A DNA stretch of 64,000 nucleotides. It comes from Bryoerythrophyllum caledonicum. Lineage: Eukaryota; Streptophyta; Bryopsida; Pottiales; Pottiaceae. Position numbers and translations under genes: made by a program. Below, in pieces: positions 1 to 12,705 of the stretch. The notes beneath the pieces were generated by a model, which was not told the DNA's origin, did no database searches, and saw only the letters and a list, made by a program, of their open reading frames with translations. The stretch covers positions 5,706,501-5,770,500 of the forward strand of contig OZ020517.1 of NCBI GenBank assembly GCA_963971425.1, written 5' to 3'. Position 1 is the stretch's first letter; every line of letters begins with the position of its first letter.

Positions 1-2205
1 CAACTGATCCAATCCCGAAAGGCTAGAAATACTCACCGGATCAGCTTGAACCTCCGAAACCCAATACTATTGTATCGATGCCTCGTCCCACCCGCGTTTC
101 CATCATCTCTAGAAGGATTGCGCCATAGCTCCTTGGCCGACGCAGGAGTTGTCTTGAACCGTAAGTTTACTTAGTCGGCAGGCAGTCGAATAGTGCACAG
201 GGCACTGATTCAACCCTCATTTCATTCGCATCGGTTCCAACGGAAGATGAAAGTTACTACATCGCAATCGCCGTTTGCAGACATTTGCGAGGACGCCGTG
301 ACTTGTGGATCAATTGCTCCTGGAATCTCGGGGCTTGCCGACTGCCTGTCGATTTTGTTGTTCTGGGTGTTGTAACGTTTCCTATGATTTGCAGCCTCTA
401 GGATGCACGTTGGTTTCCACAACATCTTTCCAACGCATCTCCCTAGTTTGTAATCATTTGCGAACTACAGTGATTTCCTTGAAGTGGGGTCACGATCAAA
501 TGTATCCATTGTGTACAGTCTGTAGATGATATTCTGCATAATCTATTACACTTGTAGAATCCCCTACGCCTCGTTGGTCTAGTTTGGTCTTAACCCTGTA
601 ACCCTTGAACGTTGGACCTAAAACCGCGGCTGGATTGAGAAGGATGGACCTATAACCATTGGTTGTCTTTCGAAGATATGTGGAGGCATGGATGATTTTG
701 AATTTGAAAAAGGGTTGTGCTGGCATAAGAGAGGGGAGTTAGCTAGGACATTGTTGGGTTTTGGTACAAAGAACTGAAACACAAAGAGGAAAATGGTGAT
801 TTGCGTGAAAAGAGTGCATTTTACACAGATGGGGCGGGTGATGAAAAAATGGGTTTTTCTATAAAGAAATGGTGGCGCGGATTTTAGAAATTCTTCATCA
901 CAAACCAAGGTTGGAAATAGATAGAGGGAGCTCAAAGCATGAACAATAAAAGCAAGAAATTGAAGGAAAAATGCGTTGAGATGTGAATAACTCGAGAGAT
1001 AACTAGAGAAGTGTACAGACAAGCGAGACATAAGCTAGAAAGGGGATGGTATACCCGTGCACACTATGGAGAAAGGTGCCACTATGGAGAAAGGTGGTGG
1101 TGATACGAGGGAACGATGCCAAGATTGCGATGGTGAGCGGAGCTGCACAGGAGAGGCATTGCCGTGTCTTGGACGAGTGAGTCGAGTCGTGCGCAATACT
1201 TTTGAAAGGTTTGAAATGTCAACACTAGCACTTACTTTTTCTATGAATATTAGTGAGAATTGACTCTAGTGTCCATTTCTAGCCTCTACAAGTCTCTCAA
1301 ATCTTTTACTTGAAACTTGGCTCATATTAAGAAAACTTCAATGTTATAAATGTTACTCTCTCTGCCTTCTCAAGTATTGAATGTTCCATCCAACTCATGT
1401 ATAATTGAAAACATGGATTCATGTCATGCTTAGTGATGAGAGAAACATATCAGAATGATCGACATAGGACCATCTTACAAGAATAACATTGATCTATGTC
1501 TGTCCTTATCAGGCATAAAAGAGATGTAGACATGAAGGGAATGTTTACACATGGTGATGGAAAGCAATTCTTGATGAGAGACAGGCTGCACTTGATGCAA
1601 CAGAAGGTCTGAATGCAACTCAGGCTTGATTGGACAAAGTTTGAGGAACTTACACGTACTGTTTTTGCAACGTCCCAGGTGGCCTTTCAAAGATGGAGGT
1701 GAGATGAGATTACTCACTTGTCTCTAATAACTGGTAACTAAGTTGTGCTATGGACAGACACAACATGGAATAAATTAGGTACTAGTACTCTTGCTAGGGT
1801 TTGATGCCATGGTTACTACAGTGAAAGCTTGTGTCACTTATGATTGTTGTACTACATACTAATCACTGATTTATAAATTTTTCTATAGGTTGCATCCATG
1901 CTTACGGACTGTTGTGTAAAGAAAGATTGATAACCATAACAAATTGAGAGCCCTAACCAACATCAAATAAGCAAAAATATACACTAAAACAAGTATACGT
2001 AGTACACCCTCAAGTGCCCCCCCTAGCAGATAAAGAGACCCTCTATCCAGCTAGGACCAGACATAACTAATAAGACTAAACGCCACCGTGATGTCGCCGC
2101 AACAGCTGTACTCATTCAGTCAAAGATGTGGCCCGTTGCCGGATCAATAAGCATATAAAGAAGTAACAAAGAGAGGGTAGGTCGGGTGCAATGTGAGCCG
2201 CATCT
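1..2205. other. no recognisable gene; AT-rich intergenic DNA
   Basis: I find no exon, RNA gene or clear repeat border here. Short open frames on both strands have no domain-like composition. The first 620 bases are less AT-rich than what follows and may be remains of an LTR retrotransposon, but no terminal repeat or primer-binding site could be identified. Confidence 0.4.
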
Positions 2206-3021
2206 TTAACCCCTAAAGGACCAAGGCAATTTTTCCTCAAAAACACTCCAAAACTGCCATTTTCAGCGCATTCAACACAAAATGATACAAAATGATTTTT
2301 TTGAAAATTTAACCGTAGGATCTTATACTAGACTTGTATGAGAGTGTGTGGTGAAATTTTTGGTAAGTTTGACCGCACGGATTGAAAGATATTAGCCTTT
2401 GAAGTGCGACATAATCTCTTTTTCAGGTCATACTATACACCTTCAACAAACTTCGACCACCTTCTATGGCAACCTTTTGCACTACGGGCCATGATTTTAT
2501 TGTCTTAACTTGAAAAGGATCATGTTAGGCACATGTGCACCAAATTTTAGAAGTAGAAGAAGTGTAGAAGATGTCCTAAAAAATCCTGCAATGCACCTAT
2601 GTGCCGAGAATCAACAATACACTTTATATTTTGCATATATCATATCCTTCTCAAATATTTGAAATTCACAAATCCGTATGGTAGATGCAAAGATCTCAGT
2701 TTATCTTTCCGTGAGGACATTTTCAGTCTTTAAAATGGACAAAAACTCGAATTTCTATTGAATTTAGAAGTTATTAAAGTTTGGTGACAGTATTTGTGAT
2801 ATGTCACACTAGACTGCTGCACTATTTGTATATATAAGTGAAAATAAATTGTAACTTTTGAACCGTAAGTCGGAATTCTACAAAATTTGTGTCTACGCAA
2901 AGCTAATCAAAAGTTGGCCATTCAATAAAAATCTCAGAAAATAATGCCTAGAATTGAGAACGTGGTACCTTACCCAAACTCAAAACGTCCCCCGAGGGGA
3001 CATCGGTCCTTTAGGGGTTAA
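2206..3021. mobile_element. TTAA-flanked TIR element, copy A (piggyBac-like, non-autonomous)
   Basis: The element starts TTAA-CCCCTAAAGGACC and ends GGTCCTTTAGGGG-TTAA, so the ends are inverted and flanked by the tetranucleotide TTAA. TTAA duplication with ends starting CCC is the signature of the piggyBac superfamily. There is no transposase frame in the 816 bp. The interior shares motifs with the copies at 21769, 53590 and 54406. Superfamily assignment rests on termini alone. Confidence 0.65.
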
Positions 3022-3142
3022 TCGCCATAGGCAACTTTGTTGCCAATCCTTTGGTCAATCTTCACGTTGTTTATCCCTAAATCAAAACTATGAGCTCCAA
3101 CTAGATGGCAATGGACTACACAGTGACAAGTCCACGAGGAAT

Positions 3143-3330
3143 TCAAGCCGTTCCATGAGGTGAAACGTGGCTCAAAGACCTCCGACAACAAGGGTAAGTC
3201 CAATCCCCGGACGGTAGAGTAGAAAGAGGTGGTGTCAACCAAGCCATATGCCAACCATATTGATAATGGTCACAAAGCAACATGGTAGAGGGGCCCTTAT
3301 TCTCACCACACAGAATACACAAAAGACTGT
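3143..3330 (-). other. PHD-finger-like segment at the end of the gypsy integrase
   Basis: After the NCVRCHLS block typical of gypsy integrase tails, the frame continues with CILCGENKG, then MLLCD, GWH, a hydrophobic L-P-L stretch and GDWTYPCC. This matches the spacing of a C4HC3 PHD finger (CxxC, LLCD, GxH, W-x-CPxC). Several zinc ligands are changed here: Y replaces the fourth Cys and W the Cys after His. I infer an ancestral chromatin-reader domain used for target choice, in place of the chromodomain of chromoviruses. Confidence 0.5.
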
Positions 3331-5430
3331 CAAGCACAACGGCTAATTCCGGATGAACGGAGCCATCAATGGATAAATGGCACCGTACACAATTCTTAGA
3401 GTGCTCCCGACACTCTCGGCCATCCCTGCCTTCCAACAAGAAGATGCCACTTGGCAACACATCCTTCACGCGAAAAATGGTGCGCCCTATTTTTATGTCC
3501 AACGTGGTGGGTGCTTCACGCCGCAGATAAACGTAATCCTCGTGGATAAACATCGCAACTGAGGTTGGTAGGCACCGCTACGAATACAAGCGTACCATAA
3601 GGTATTACGGCGTTGAACGATGGACAAGTTCTCCATGGCCATGGGCATAGCCCGCTTGAAGAACTCCGCTTGATCCCATAGACATTGGGCCCACACCTCT
3701 AGCTCGTCCAAATCCACAACCGGAGCCAATTTTTCTCAAACAGAACTCGGTAGAATTGGCTCCCATCCGTAGAAGAATTGGTACGGGGTGAAAGCAGCTA
3801 GTGAAGCCTGCCGGCCAAACCGGTACCCCATGGCAATCCATGGTATCATGAGATCTCAATCACGGTAGCCACTATAAAGTAATCCATTCTTCCATAGGCC
3901 CCGCTTCATGGTCTAAATCACACGCTTAGCCAAACCGTCCGCTTCCGGATGATCCAAAGAAGTGGTACATTGGTCAATCAAAGCTTTGGTACACAAAGCT
4001 TTAAAAGCCCCAAGGAACTCACATCCCTAGACCGTCAAAACCTCAACCGGGGCTCTAAAACGAGTCAACACCCGGTCAATGATTGCAATGGCCGCCAACT
4101 TTGAAGAGTTCTGCGGTAGAGCCAAGAGATCAATCCACTTGTTGAAATGCTCCACCATCACCAAGACATACATGGCTCTACGTAGAGTCACAAAAAGTGG
4201 ACCAACAAAATGCAAGACCACCGGTATCCTAGGCCCATAATGGGCAAAGACTGCAACTGTGGTGACAGGGTGTTGAAGTTGGATCTAACTCGATCACATA
4301 CTTCACACCGAGAAACATTCGTGGCGACCTGCTGATACATGTCAATCCACCAATACTAGCTGCGCAACATTAAATGAGTTCGTCGCACACCAAAATGTCC
4401 TAAGTCTTGGTGTATTTGCCGTACCTACGAAGACCTCTAATTTGGCCTGAAAAATATGCGTTTAGTCCCATCCGGCCACACCCAAAATAGAAGGCCATTT
4501 TTTCAACAGAACCTTGCTATTTGGTGCCCAACTCGATCACGTTCCATCGCTAAAAGAGCTGGGGGAAGTGTCCCATGTTGTAGCTTGTCCAAGACTAGAC
4601 CATCTTCCCACAGATTACTAACAACTTGTCCAAATCCGATTCCTCATCTGTTGCCAAATCAGGCAAGGTCGATGCAGAGCTAGACATCAATGTGAAGTAA
4701 GCCGCTCCATGCCACCCCGGGACTGACTCCCTGTCACAGTTTCAATGCCACCTGACACCAATCAAATCCTCATCCAAAGGACTTAGATTGCGAGATAGAC
4801 CATCCGCATCCAAATTTGTGATGTCGGCCCAATGTACAACCTCAAAATCATATTCGTGAAGCATTTAAGCCCACCTGGCAAGCTTGCCAATAAACTTGTC
4901 AGACTCCATTAGTCACTTGTGACTTCAAAGGTTGATGGTCTGTCATCAACGTAAAACGTTGTCCATATAAATAGGGCCTAAAATGGGCTATGGCCAAAAC
5001 CGCGGCCAAAGTCTCCCCCTCATAGAACAAATAGTTGGACTCTGCGTTGTTGTTGCTCCTAAAAGCAAACGCCACAACGTACTCCCATCCCTCATCATCC
5101 TTATGAGTCAACACAACCCTCAATAATTCCACAGCACTTCAGTCTATGCAACTGAAAGGCTCGTGTAACATCTAGATGCCGCAATACAGGCGTTGAACTG
5201 AGCTTCAGCCTTTAGCTTCAAAGTATCAAATGCCTCTTGCTGCTCATGTCCCCCACTCCATGGTTGACATCCTTTCCCATGAGAATAGTCAACAGCTTAG
5301 CAATCAAGCTAAAATTCTTGACAAACTAACGATAGTAATTTGCCAAGCCAAAAAAAGCTCCAAGCCGTGATATGTTGGTTGGGGCAGGAATCTTCTACAA
5401 CGCATCCACCTTGGCTTGTTGTACGCCAAG

Positions 5431-6064
5431 CATTAGAAAAGTTTTGGGCTCAACGAGAGGCCCTTTAAGGGAGTTTCGGGCATGGTACTTTTGAGAATAT
5501 TCGTGCTTGGGCAGTGGTACTTAGAGTTTGGGTAGACTGTTGGTCGTCACTTTTGTCCCAGCAAAGGACCGGCCATATAAGCAAAATCACATCATCAACC
5601 TTCAACACTCTGTGATGTGGCATGGAGCTTGGGGAGGTGGCAGGTTTAAACAATGTTAGAAGAGCAAGTACTTTATCATGGTGTGGTCCCAATGATGCAT
5701 TTTTTTATAAATGAGTCGTCCTTCCATTCGAAGGAAAAACAGTTTAGTATAATCTGTACCAAGCAACCACATTAGTAATCATCGACATTAGTAAATATTT
5801 TAATGTGGATGAAGTCAAGTGGGCCGTAGTAAAATATTCACAGTACCCTAAATCAAGCACGCGATAGCACAACGTACATTGTACCTAAGCACTTGGCTAC
5901 TCATCTGTGATTGGCGGAGTTTCACATTGATGCGGTACATGGTGAAAGGTGGCATAGTGCTTGCCAACGCATTTTGCTGATGTGTTTGGTACCTTCCCCG
6001 CCAAAACAGGCTGCCCGAAAATTGCTCCAGGGGGCCTCTCGTTGAGCCCAAAAATTCTCTAATG
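5431..6064. mobile_element. 634 bp TIR element inserted in gypsy pol
   Basis: The ends are near-perfect inverted repeats of about 33 bp (5431-5463 and 6032-6064), each containing GGGCTCAACGAGAGGCC or its complement and starting CATTAG. The gypsy reading frame stops at the upper border (HMIIPGTH) and resumes at the lower one (KIPAPTNISRLGAFFGLANY), which fixes the insertion. There is no transposase. The target duplication is not obvious, so the superfamily is left open. Confidence 0.7.
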
Positions 6065-7110
6065 AGTCCCTGGAATAATCATATGTTCCAAATATGGCAA
6101 CCGGTTGTGGAAGAACTTGCTCTTGCCATGGTGCAAGCGCCATCTCAACTGCCGTAAGCTCTCAAACACTGTTTGAAGATGCCTCACATGCTTATATGGA
6201 CTGCTACTAAAAATGATAACATCATCAATGTAGCATCGAACAAACAGTAAATGGATCAACCGGTCAATACCTAGTCCATCACGCTCTGAAACTCAACAGA
6301 TGCCTTTCTGAAGCCAAATGGAAGAACTTTTCAATGGTAGAATTGATCTTTTCCATCATGATCAATTCTTCAAAATGTAGTATTCACCCGGTCATCTACC
6401 ATCAATGGTAACTGGTGATAACCAGACCATAAATCTAGAGTATTAAACACTCTAGCATGGCCCACCGCATCAAATAACTCCTCTGGCGTGGACATGGGAT
6501 ATCGGTCTGATTTGGTCTTGCAATTGACCGGCCTATTATTCCTACGTATCCGCTTCTTTGTCCAGTTGGCAAAGATATCCTTCTTCGATGGCATAACCGT
6601 GGCACAAGCGTACTCGCCGTTGGAAAGCTCAATCAAGCTAACGGCCAACAACACTTGACAACGAGTCTGAACCCCAACTTTCTCTAAAATACTGAGCTTG
6701 TACGGTTGTCGGAAGATTGGGTGGTCGTCCTCCAACTGAGTGTAAATGGGCTTGCCTTTGTAGCCCTCCAAATCATGGAGACTAAAGGCAAAACAACTAC
6801 GATACAAACGGATGAACGCATGTACCCTACGTGCCTCGGCACCAGTAAGATGTGGCCACAAATTCAAAGGCAAATTATCAAATACCGTGGTCTCTTTCTC
6901 CACCGTAGAAGACTCACGGCCTACTGGCACGGTCGATGATTGCTACTTAGTAAGCGAGAGGGCATTCATGCCCCGAAACTCCTCACTCACGGGATCTACA
7001 GAAAATCCTGTGTCGTGATGATAAAACCAGAAAAAGATATCTAGGGCATCCTCTCAATCAAAGTCCTCGGCCAAGGCTGCAAAGATACGCTGAGAACAAA
7101 GCTCCTCAGG

Positions 7111-7399
7111 TGCATTTTTATCCAAAAATGCAAGGCTTCTACGGGTCTCAAACAAGATTTATCCAAAAATACACCAAAAAAAAATTTAGGGCGCTGTCGC
7201 TTAGCTTTTCTAATGGACTTTTGGATTTTTCGCTTTCACAAAGCTAGGCAAACCTATTCATATCTGCAAAACAAAAAAACAACTCCGCTTCCTCAATCTT
7301 TGTGAGATGTGGTACCGCTAGCCCCTGACCATCAGAGTCAATAGCCTATTTAAGCCATGTGGCAATAGAGGCACTAGAGGGGGATCTAGTCTTTGTATT
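7111..7399. other. unassigned sequence between gypsy and copia remnants
   Basis: No clear reading frame or repeat border is visible. The stretch may hold further decayed retrotransposon sequence. Confidence 0.3.
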
Positions 7400-8457
7400 T
7401 TGCCTGTCAGAGAGTGATGTAGGTGATAAAGGGTGTTAGTGTGAGGACAGTGACCGATAAGAACAACCTCATGAGAGTCTCCATTTAGAAAAATCTAGCA
7501 ATGCTTTGGACCAAATAGTGTATAATGTCTTGCATCAGAGAATTCTCCAACTGATAATAGGTTTTTGCATAGTCATGGCACGTAAAGAACATTGGAGATC
7601 CATTTATTGCCAGGGAAAGTTAGAGCACCTTGTGCGGTTAGAGGAAGCCCACGATTGTTGCTGTAGTAATCTATGAATTTGGTCCATATCTAAGATTTGT
7701 GAGCAAATTCTTGTTGCCAGTGACGAGTGTACTAGTGCCGCTATCTAAGTACCAATTGTTACTAGATTGTTCCTCAAATAGTTCCGTTGCATAGATTTCA
7801 TGAGTGGCTTGTAAAGAAGTACAGTCTTTACTCGTGTAGTTGGTAGATTGCGTTTCAGCTTTAGCTACATGTGCTTGAGAGTTGATATTGTGCCACAAAG
7901 AGGAATTGGTTCCTTGGGCCACACGAAGTGCTCAGATGCGTTTCTTTAATAGATGAATTTTGCACTTGTCTGCCCAATGTTCTAGACTCTCGCATTCATG
8001 GCAGGCTTCAATTCAAACGGTGTTGTTTCCACGGTTTTAGGTCCGTGTGGCAATAGGATTTTGAAACTTACCTTGCGATTGGCTATCATGTTGGACTTGG
8101 TCGTTGCTTGCGTGCGCTTGGTTCTTAGTGTCGTTGAAGGAGCTTCGGTCTCCACAACTATGGCCTCTCCGGGAGCCGCCTCTATTGCCTCTGCGGCCAC
8201 CTTGTGCGTACAATGCTGTCTCTTCTAGCTGCAAGAGCTTCTTCTCGTTCTCTATTTTTGGTACATTTCCCATCTTTATGTAAAAGAAGGGATTCTGATT
8301 TTGCAAAGGTGATCGGATTTTCTCGGGCAAAGATTATATGGCAAAAAATGGACCAGCTATTTGGTAGGCTAGTGAGAATACCATCTACAAGCTAGTACAA
8401 GGTTGTTAAGATTTGCTAATTGTCTAACTATCCTGCTAATAAGCTTGAGATGGTCTT
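7400..8457 (-). pseudogene. Ty1/copia gag-protease fragment, downstream half
   Basis: On the minus strand the frame runs through the end of gag (LTSLPNSWSIFCHIIFA), a Gly/Arg-rich stretch, a CCHC zinc knuckle (CHECESLEHWADKC) near 7990, and the copia protease block NNWYLDSGTSTLVTGN around 7750. It continues into a pre-integrase segment (ISNVLYVP, NLLSVGEFSDA) down to about 7450. Stops and at least one frameshift within gag (about 8030-8050) show that it is dead. At 8457 the gag frame breaks at an insertion border and continues at 11078. Confidence 0.8.
8453..8457. repeat. target site duplication, 5 bp (GTCTT)
   Basis: GTCTT occurs here and at 11078-11082, directly flanking the 2620 bp insert. 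The copia gag codons join exactly across it. Confidence 0.65.
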
Positions 8458-11077
8458 TGTGAGCCCAAAAAATGGCTCATTATATAATTTTTGGTGTAAA
8501 ACTCATTAATTAGTATTATTTAGTGTTAAAAGAGAATTTAGCCAACAATTTTATTAGGACCACAAAATTTTCAACTTATCATGTGTTTTTAACACTATGA
8601 ATTTAGGGGCCTTGTTGAGAGGTGCAAAGGGAAGGAGGAATTTATCAAGGAAAAGATGGAAAAATGAAGGTGAAAATATCTAAATAAAATAAAATAAAAG
8701 TGGAAAGTAAATAGGAGGAAGATGGAGGGGCGGCCATGATGTTGCCACTACCTTGGCAAGTCTAAATTCTCATCCAATGAGTTAGAGGGGTATGGCCTAG
8801 GAAGGAAATAGAAATAATAACATGTATATATAAAAAAAAATTAAAAATTGAGAATGGAAGGCAATCATCGGCTAGCCAGGGCAACGTGGCCCAAAATTAC
8901 TATATAGAAATTTTGATTTTTTCATTTTCTCCTTCCTTCGAGATGGCAAGGGGTGATTTTGGGCTTTTGGAGGGAATATTCCTCAAAATCTCGTTGATGA
9001 CGAGGGTTTTCAACGGCTGTCAGGCGGGTCTCGGGCCGGATCACATAAATCGTGTGGGACGACAAACGGTAGCAGAAAGTCAGCAAGGAGGCTAGAACTA
9101 CAAGTGAGTTTTTTGAGGGGAAGAGACACTATTTTCATGAGGGTGAAGCCCTGTGCAATTTTGAGCGTGAGTAGAGTAGAATTATAATTGAGGAAAGCAC
9201 CCCTGCGATTCGGACAAAGGTGCGTCTAGAGAGCGGAAGCATGAGCAGTAGGGCTAGGGTTGTGGGCGTCGGAGAAGCAGCACGACGACGGAGAATGTAA
9301 TGTGCATGAGCAGTAATATGAGAGAGAGAGCAGTTGGGAAGATGACCTAAGATTGAAGATAGAGATCGAAGGAGTTGCAACGTCAAAGGGTAGTGGAGAG
9401 TTGGATGCCTAGGGAGAAGCGTCATAGATTGATCCACAACGAATCTAGTTTGAAGGCAACGAGAGGAGAACGAGCGTTGGAAGCTGCGAGGGAACCCCGA
9501 CAGGTAGGAGAATCGAGGAGAGGCAACGAGATTGCGGCACAAGGCTGCAAGAAGAGCTTGACCTGTGAGCAATGACGGAGGTGAGAGTGCCGAGGCAACG
9601 CCAGAGGAGGCCAGATTGTGGAGCTTGCAAATTAGGCGGTGAAGCCTAAAGTCACAGCGAGAACGCGAATACCAAGCTTCGGCGGCGCCGGCGCCTAAAG
9701 TCACTACGAGGGACGTACAATGCGACATTTGAACTAGAGAGTTATGTTTCCTCTCTTCTCGCATATGACGTGTTGTTGAGGTGACCTTATGCCGGTGTGG
9801 CTTTGCTAAGAGCTAGTACCTGAAGGAAATCAAATTATATATGTATGTGTTGGAGTTAAGAGTTTCTCATTGTTATTTTGGCATTGTAAATAGTTATTGA
9901 AGTAGATTTAGGAGGGAAGGTAAATGGAGAGAAAATGGGGAGAGGTGAAAGGAACTTGACAGGTATATGTATGGCGCAAGGTCAAAGAGGTAGGACCAAT
10001 CCACATGTATTGCATGGGATAAGCAAGGACAATTGGGTGGCCATGAATTAGCATAAAGGGACTTGCAAGTTGCTTGAGAAGCCACTTGCAAGATACTTTA
10101 GAAGGCGCTTGAAAATTGCTTGAGAAGCCACTTATAAGATGTATGAGACGCCACTAAGTCGTAGTATAAGTAAAGGTCTTTGAAAGAAGACAACATCTCA
10201 CTCCAAGCATTGTTTGTACTAACTTGTTTGTACTACCTTTCACTTGCTTGTGCAACCATCTCTCTACTTCTTTTAACATCAATAGAATGTATATTTTTTG
10301 GAATTCCAACCAGCGCAAAAGCGCTACCCAATCTTATCTAGAATTTGGTCAATTAAGTAGGACACCTACTCATGCAATCACATGAGATTTGCAGGATCCA
10401 TCAAGCATGTTGATGTTCATGGGAGTTCCGTGTATGATGAAGAATAGAATGGGATTGTAAATGGCAACAAAATGGTTGAGAGTGCGTCATCACATAAACA
10501 AGTGTAAATTGTGAGCTGTCCACTGTTGGCCGTCTTTGTTGAGGCTAGTCTATGAGTGTGATCTGGAAGTTTAGTTCCTTTCCAAAGTAACCACAAAAAA
10601 TTAGTAACATTAGGCAAAAGAAACACCCGATTCCGATTTATAACCTAGAAGTTATGGTTTCTGGAAGTTTTGCGTCAATTAAGCCCGTGCGGAAGGCTCA
10701 ATGAAGGACTAATGAGATAATCAAGAATTAGAGGGAAGGAAGTAGACCAACGGTAACAAGGAAGAGAAGAATAAATAAATAAATAAATAAATACTTTTTT
10801 ATTAAAAAAATCAGGGCATCACGGGTTAAGTCGAGTTAAGTTTGCCAAGTAGAATGAAACAAAGTTAACTTAAGCCTAGGCTAGATTAACTCGGCACTTC
10901 CTCTTCAATTACCAAAGCAATACGCTGCATAACTAAGTTGACTAAATTCCAACTCTATAAGAGCTCTCGGCTAGACGGACATTGCACGACATCCATAAAT
11001 CAAGGCTCGATACACGTTCATCACTAGGACCTTGTAGGTGGCACGTCCTCCATTAGGGGGGTTTCTTTCACCTCACA
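8458..11077. mobile_element. 2.6 kb LTR-like insert (probable solo LTR or LTR-derived element)
   Basis: The insert begins TGTGAGCCC and ends CCTCACA, so it has the TG...CA ends of LTR elements, and it is flanked by a 5 bp duplication GTCTT. Removing it restores the copia gag frame on the minus strand: TNIED from one side joins HLKLISRIV from the other. No pol domain is visible and no internal pair of LTRs was found, so a long solo LTR or a non-coding LTR derivative is likely. A 209-codon frame at 9135-9764 (minus) has biased, repetitive composition and is probably not a gene. A (TAAA)n-like microsatellite lies near 10770-10800. Confidence 0.6.
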
Positions 11078-11480
11078 GTCTTCAATGTTTGTTTTTTCTA
11101 GCATCTTTGGGTTGTATAGTTGGGATTTCAATGTTAGTCTCCGATACGTGGATTTGAATTCATATAAGTCACGTAGTTTCATCCACATTTGCCTAGGTTT
11201 TGGAAGGTGCATAATGTAAGGGAGGAGGGAGTCCTTATCTAAGGAAGCAATAATTCACATTGCTTTATGCTTCTGATCTTTTTGCTCCTAATCCGAGTCT
11301 ATGTTAAATGACGGTGTTGCTTTGGTCTTTGCGGGTGCGGCTGCTGTAGATGATGACGTTGCCATGGAAGAGTCACCTACATTTGAGGTAGTTGATGAAG
11401 AAGATAAAGCAGGGTTTACCATATTCCGCAACCACTCTCTTCTAAGTACCATTTTGATCTTAAACGACTAGATGGAATAG
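11078..11480 (-). pseudogene. Ty1/copia gag fragment, upstream half
   Basis: The minus-strand translation contains KAMxIIASLDKDSLLP, then MHLPKPRQMWMKLRDLYE and LTLKSQLYNPKMLEKTNIED, the typical W-x-x-L-x-x-x-Y-E and LY-x-x-KM pattern of copia gag (UBN2-type) proteins. A stop and a frame change are present. The frame ends at GAAGAC, exactly where the 2.6 kb insert begins, and continues at 8452. Confidence 0.75.
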
Positions 11481-12580
11481 TTTGCTATTACTTGTCATTT
11501 TGAGCTCTTCGGGATGTCTCTACTATTTAGAACGGATTCCATGGTGCTAAGAATTTTCTAATATTCTAATAGAATGAAAGGTAGAAAAGTTGGCAGGCTT
11601 CGAGAGTGAGAGTGTGTATGCGTGAGCTACTATGTCTACAATATTGTGTCCATAGTGTGTGCGTGAGGTGAAATTCCTCAGCTGAGTGTGAAAGGAGATA
11701 GTACCTCGGATGAGATAGGTGCGAGTATGAGTACTTGATCAATGAGTGAGATCACTAGTTGAGGGGGAACAAGCCCAAGAAGAAGAATAAAATGTAGAGC
11801 ACTTGCAATGAGTGAGTACACACGCCGACTTGTGAATCGTCTGTCTCCGAGCTCGTGTACAACTCGTCAACATTTTTGCATAGGGGGCACACAACAAAGA
11901 GATCGTGTAGAGAAATGAGCTTGGTCACTTGGGGTGCCCGAATAGTGTGAGGAGCTAGTTTAGGTCGCTTATTGTTGGTAGTGACTAAGTAAAAGTGATT
12001 GTAGAAAAGAAAGGAACTCTTTGATGAGAGTTGACAGTTGTTGAGTGAGTTGAGCAAGATCGCTCGTGGAATGAGCAAGATTGCTTACATGGTGAACATG
12101 ATCATTCAACCAAGGTGTTTGGGTGGAAATCCATGCTCAAATACCATGTTTGAAGTGGACAACGTCAGTTATAATCATTGATAAAAAAAGAGATGTTTAT
12201 GGAGGGAGAGAGTGGGCCTCTAAGTGAGCTTAACTAAATCAAAGTGGGAAGACCGCGGTCCAATCATGAGAAGGACGATGGCACAGGTCGCCTTGGATGA
12301 ATGAAGTACAAAAGATGAAGGTCTCACAAGCAAGACTTACAACATACACATGGAGCCATACGGCCCCCGTTTGGTATCACGCTCTGCTCCTATGGATCGG
12401 GGTTTGATACCTGACGCCCAAATCAGGTTGGAGTGAAATTTGGTTTGGTTATGAATCAAACCATTTGTTTATCCTTCTTGGGCTTAATATTTTTAGCCAT
12501 ATTCGCAACTTATCCAAGAACCATCATTCACATCAAGTTCTCAATGAGTTCACACAATTCCCATTGTGTTCCCATTTTGT
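11481..12580. other. intergenic, probably retrotransposon-derived; no gene seen
   Basis: The stretch is upstream of the copia gag start and may include its leader or LTR. I could not find matching terminal repeats, and no convincing coding frame is present. Confidence 0.35.
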
Positions 12581-12586
12581 TCATGT

Positions 12587-12705
12587 AGAGTTCTCTATAT
12601 GTTCCTGTAGAATTTCCAACATGTTCCCATAGAATTCCCAACATTTTTCCATAGGATTCTCAATGTGTTTCCATAGAATTTCCAATGTGTTTCCACAGAG
12701 TTCAC
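12587..12705 (+). repeat. degenerate 22 bp minisatellite
   Basis: About five tandem units follow the pattern GTTCCCATAGAATTCCCAAC plus two bases, with substitutions between units. Looser GTTTCCAAGTG-type repeats continue to about 12800. Confidence 0.75.

Larger units (their letters stand above)
3140..7110 (-). pseudogene. decayed Ty3/gypsy pol (RT, RNase H, integrase, PHD-like tail)
   Basis: Read on the minus strand this is a gypsy-type polyprotein broken by stops and frameshifts. From 6930 down to 6370 is the start of reverse transcriptase (LWSGYHQLPL near its end). Near 6230 is the catalytic loop YIDDVIIFS. At 5132-4899 is the RNase H segment with LMTDHQPLKS. At 4221-4027 is an integrase core fragment (VEHFNKWIDLLALP). 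Around 3860-3490 are more integrase remnants. The 3' end (3553-3143) reads LEGRDGR, then NCVRCHLS, then a PHD-finger-like block. A 634 bp TIR element interrupts pol at 5431-6064. No LTRs were identified. The element cannot be functional. Confidence 0.85.

Noticed and set aside
618-1031. 137-codon minus-strand frame
   Set aside because: Phe/Ser/Leu-rich low-complexity translation with no motif.
9135-9764. 209-codon frame on the minus strand
   Set aside because: Composition is Leu/Ser/Arg-biased with no domain, and it lies inside the TG...CA insert. It is best explained as a chance frame in purine-rich DNA.
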